NCBI GenBank assembly: GCA_964547855.1
Contig: CAZJPG010000008.1
Location: 1 to 51,290 of the forward strand
DNA length: 51,290 bases
From: JBAZHE01 sp964547855
GTDB lineage: Bacteria > Patescibacteriota > Patescibacteriia > Patescibacteriales > WJLG01
Reading direction: 5' to 3'
Positions 50,447-51,290 of the stretch are shown here, one piece after another. Within the stretch, counting starts at the first letter, position 1. Every line of letters begins with the position of its first letter. The notes under the pieces were generated by a model. The model saw nothing but the letters and a program-made list of their open reading frames with translations. It had not been told where the DNA came from and searched no databases. A program made the translations under genes and the position numbers.

Positions 50447-51290
50447 ATGGAGGGGAAAAACAATCAAATTATTATTTACAGCACTGAAGATGGGCAGACA
50501 AAGATTGAGGTAAGTGTTAAAGACGAAACCGTTTGGCTAAGCCAAAAACAAATGGCTGAGATTTTTAACTGCACCCAAGACAATATTAGTTTGCATCTTA
50601 AAAATGTCTATTTGGATGGAGAATTAGAGGAAAATTCAACATCCGAGGAATCCTCGGTAGTTCAAAAAGAGGCTGGCAGAGAGGTAAGAAGGAATGTTAG
50701 GGTTTATAATCTTGACGCAATAATATCTGTTGGTTACCGAGTAAACTCGCTCCGCGGCACGCAATTCCGCATTTGGGCCACGCAAAAATTGCGTGAATAT
50801 ATTGTAAAAGGTTTTGTAATGGATGATGATCGTTTGGCCAATGGCGGTGTGGCCAAAGGATATTTTGAAGAGTGGGAAGAAAGAATTAGAAAAATCAGGA
50901 CCTCCGAAGCGAATTTTTACCAAAAAGTCAGAGATGTTTTTGCCACCAGCACCGACTATAATCCTAAGGCGGATTATGCCAAAAAGTTTTTCTCCGTTGT
51001 TCAAAATAAATTCCATTACGCTATTACCGGATTAACGGCTGCGGAGATTGTTGCCAGCCGTATAGACAGCGCCAAAGAGAATATGGGTCTGACCAATTGG
51101 AAAGGCGAGATTATAACCCGCGAACAAGCCGAAGTCGCCAAGAATTATTTGCAAGAGCTGGAGTTGAAGCGTCTTAATTTGCTGGTTGAACAGTTTTTGT
51201 CTTTTGCCGAACTGCAAGCCGTGGAGAAAAGAGTAATGTATATGAATGATTGGCTGGAAAAATTAGATGGTTTTCTGGTTTTGAATGATA
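50447..51290 (+). CDS. RhuM-family protein, 3' end outside window
   Basis: At least 281 aa, still open at the right edge. Starts at the ATG at 50447. N-terminal DNA-binding-like segment (VWLSQKQMAEIFNCTQDNISLHLKNVYLDGEL) followed by REVRRNVRVYNLDAIISVGYRVNSLRGTQFRIWATQKLREYIVKGFVMDDDRLANGG, the signature of the RhuM (virulence protein, PF13310) family. The family is often encoded inside type I restriction-modification clusters, as here behind hsdM, but its function is unknown. It has no visible relation to virulence in this context. No terminator between it and hsdM, so co-transcription is likely. Confidence 0.9.
   Translation, partial: MEGKNNQIIIYSTEDGQTKIEVSVKDETVWLSQKQMAEIFNCTQDNISLHLKNVYLDGELEENSTSEESSVVQKEAGREVRRNVRVYNLDAIISVGYRVNSLRGTQFRIWATQKLREYIVKGFVMDDDRLANGGVAKGYFEEWEERIRKIRTSEANFYQKVRDVFATSTDYNPKADYAKKFFSVVQNKFHYAITGLTAAEIVASRIDSAKENMGLTNWKGEIITREQAEVAKNYLQELELKRLNLLVEQFLSFAELQAVEKRVMYMNDWLEKLDGFLVLND

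Overview
The window looks like a chromosome segment of a Candidate Phyla Radiation (Patescibacteria, probably Parcubacteria-type) bacterium. This is an inference from gene content: very many small proteins with no recognisable family, a VanW/PG-binding protein, an LCP protein with LytR_C domain, an RNHCP-domain protein, several short membrane proteins with charged tails, and housekeeping genes in small unrelated clusters. Most genes are short transcription units with a recognisable -35/-10 promoter, a GGAGG ribosome-binding site and a strong intrinsic terminator.

Layout. 1-5544: the 3' part of a giant (>1824 aa) Lys/Glu-rich protein, open at the left edge. 5.6-9.8 kb: an exported protein facing an MBL-fold hydrolase, a small membrane protein and gyrA. 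9.9-16.6 kb: a membrane protein, a 6S-like structured RNA, a VanW protein, Hsp20, an RNHCP protein, tRNA-Val(GAC) and tRNA-Ile(UAU) with a partial tRNA duplication next to them, and a DHH-type phosphoesterase with degenerate motifs. 16.9-24.3 kb: valS, pheS, pheT and three small membrane proteins.

24.4-31.8 kb: a complete type V-A CRISPR-Cas locus, cas12a - cas4 - cas1 - cas2 - leader - array. The array has 23 repeats of 36 bp and 22 spacers of 25-29 bp. cas12a is more A+T-rich than the flanking housekeeping genes, and cas4-cas1-cas2 have their own promoter. The effector keeps all RuvC/Nuc catalytic residues and also two CPxC pairs where well-known Cas12a proteins have lost them. The leader carries two hairpins and an inverted copy of the repeat's first 10 bases. 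The last repeat has a compensated base-pair change in the crRNA stem.

31.8-41.5 kb: an HD-domain phosphohydrolase, a pair of SPFH-like membrane proteins, topA-dprA, pth, der and an LCP protein. Between pth and dprA lies an RNA-like element with two hairpins showing CCUCCUU loops. 41.6-41.9 kb holds a multi-branched non-coding RNA candidate with its own promoter and terminator. 42-48.1 kb: a SerA-like dehydrogenase, a MazG-like pyrophosphohydrolase, an HPr-like protein whose active-site His is Cys, a lipoprotein and radC. 48.2-51.3 kb: a type I restriction-modification cluster (half-size HsdS, HsdM, RhuM-family protein) running off the right edge, so any hsdR would lie outside.

No database search or folding program was run. 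Family calls rest on motifs visible in the translations, and RNA structures were paired by eye.
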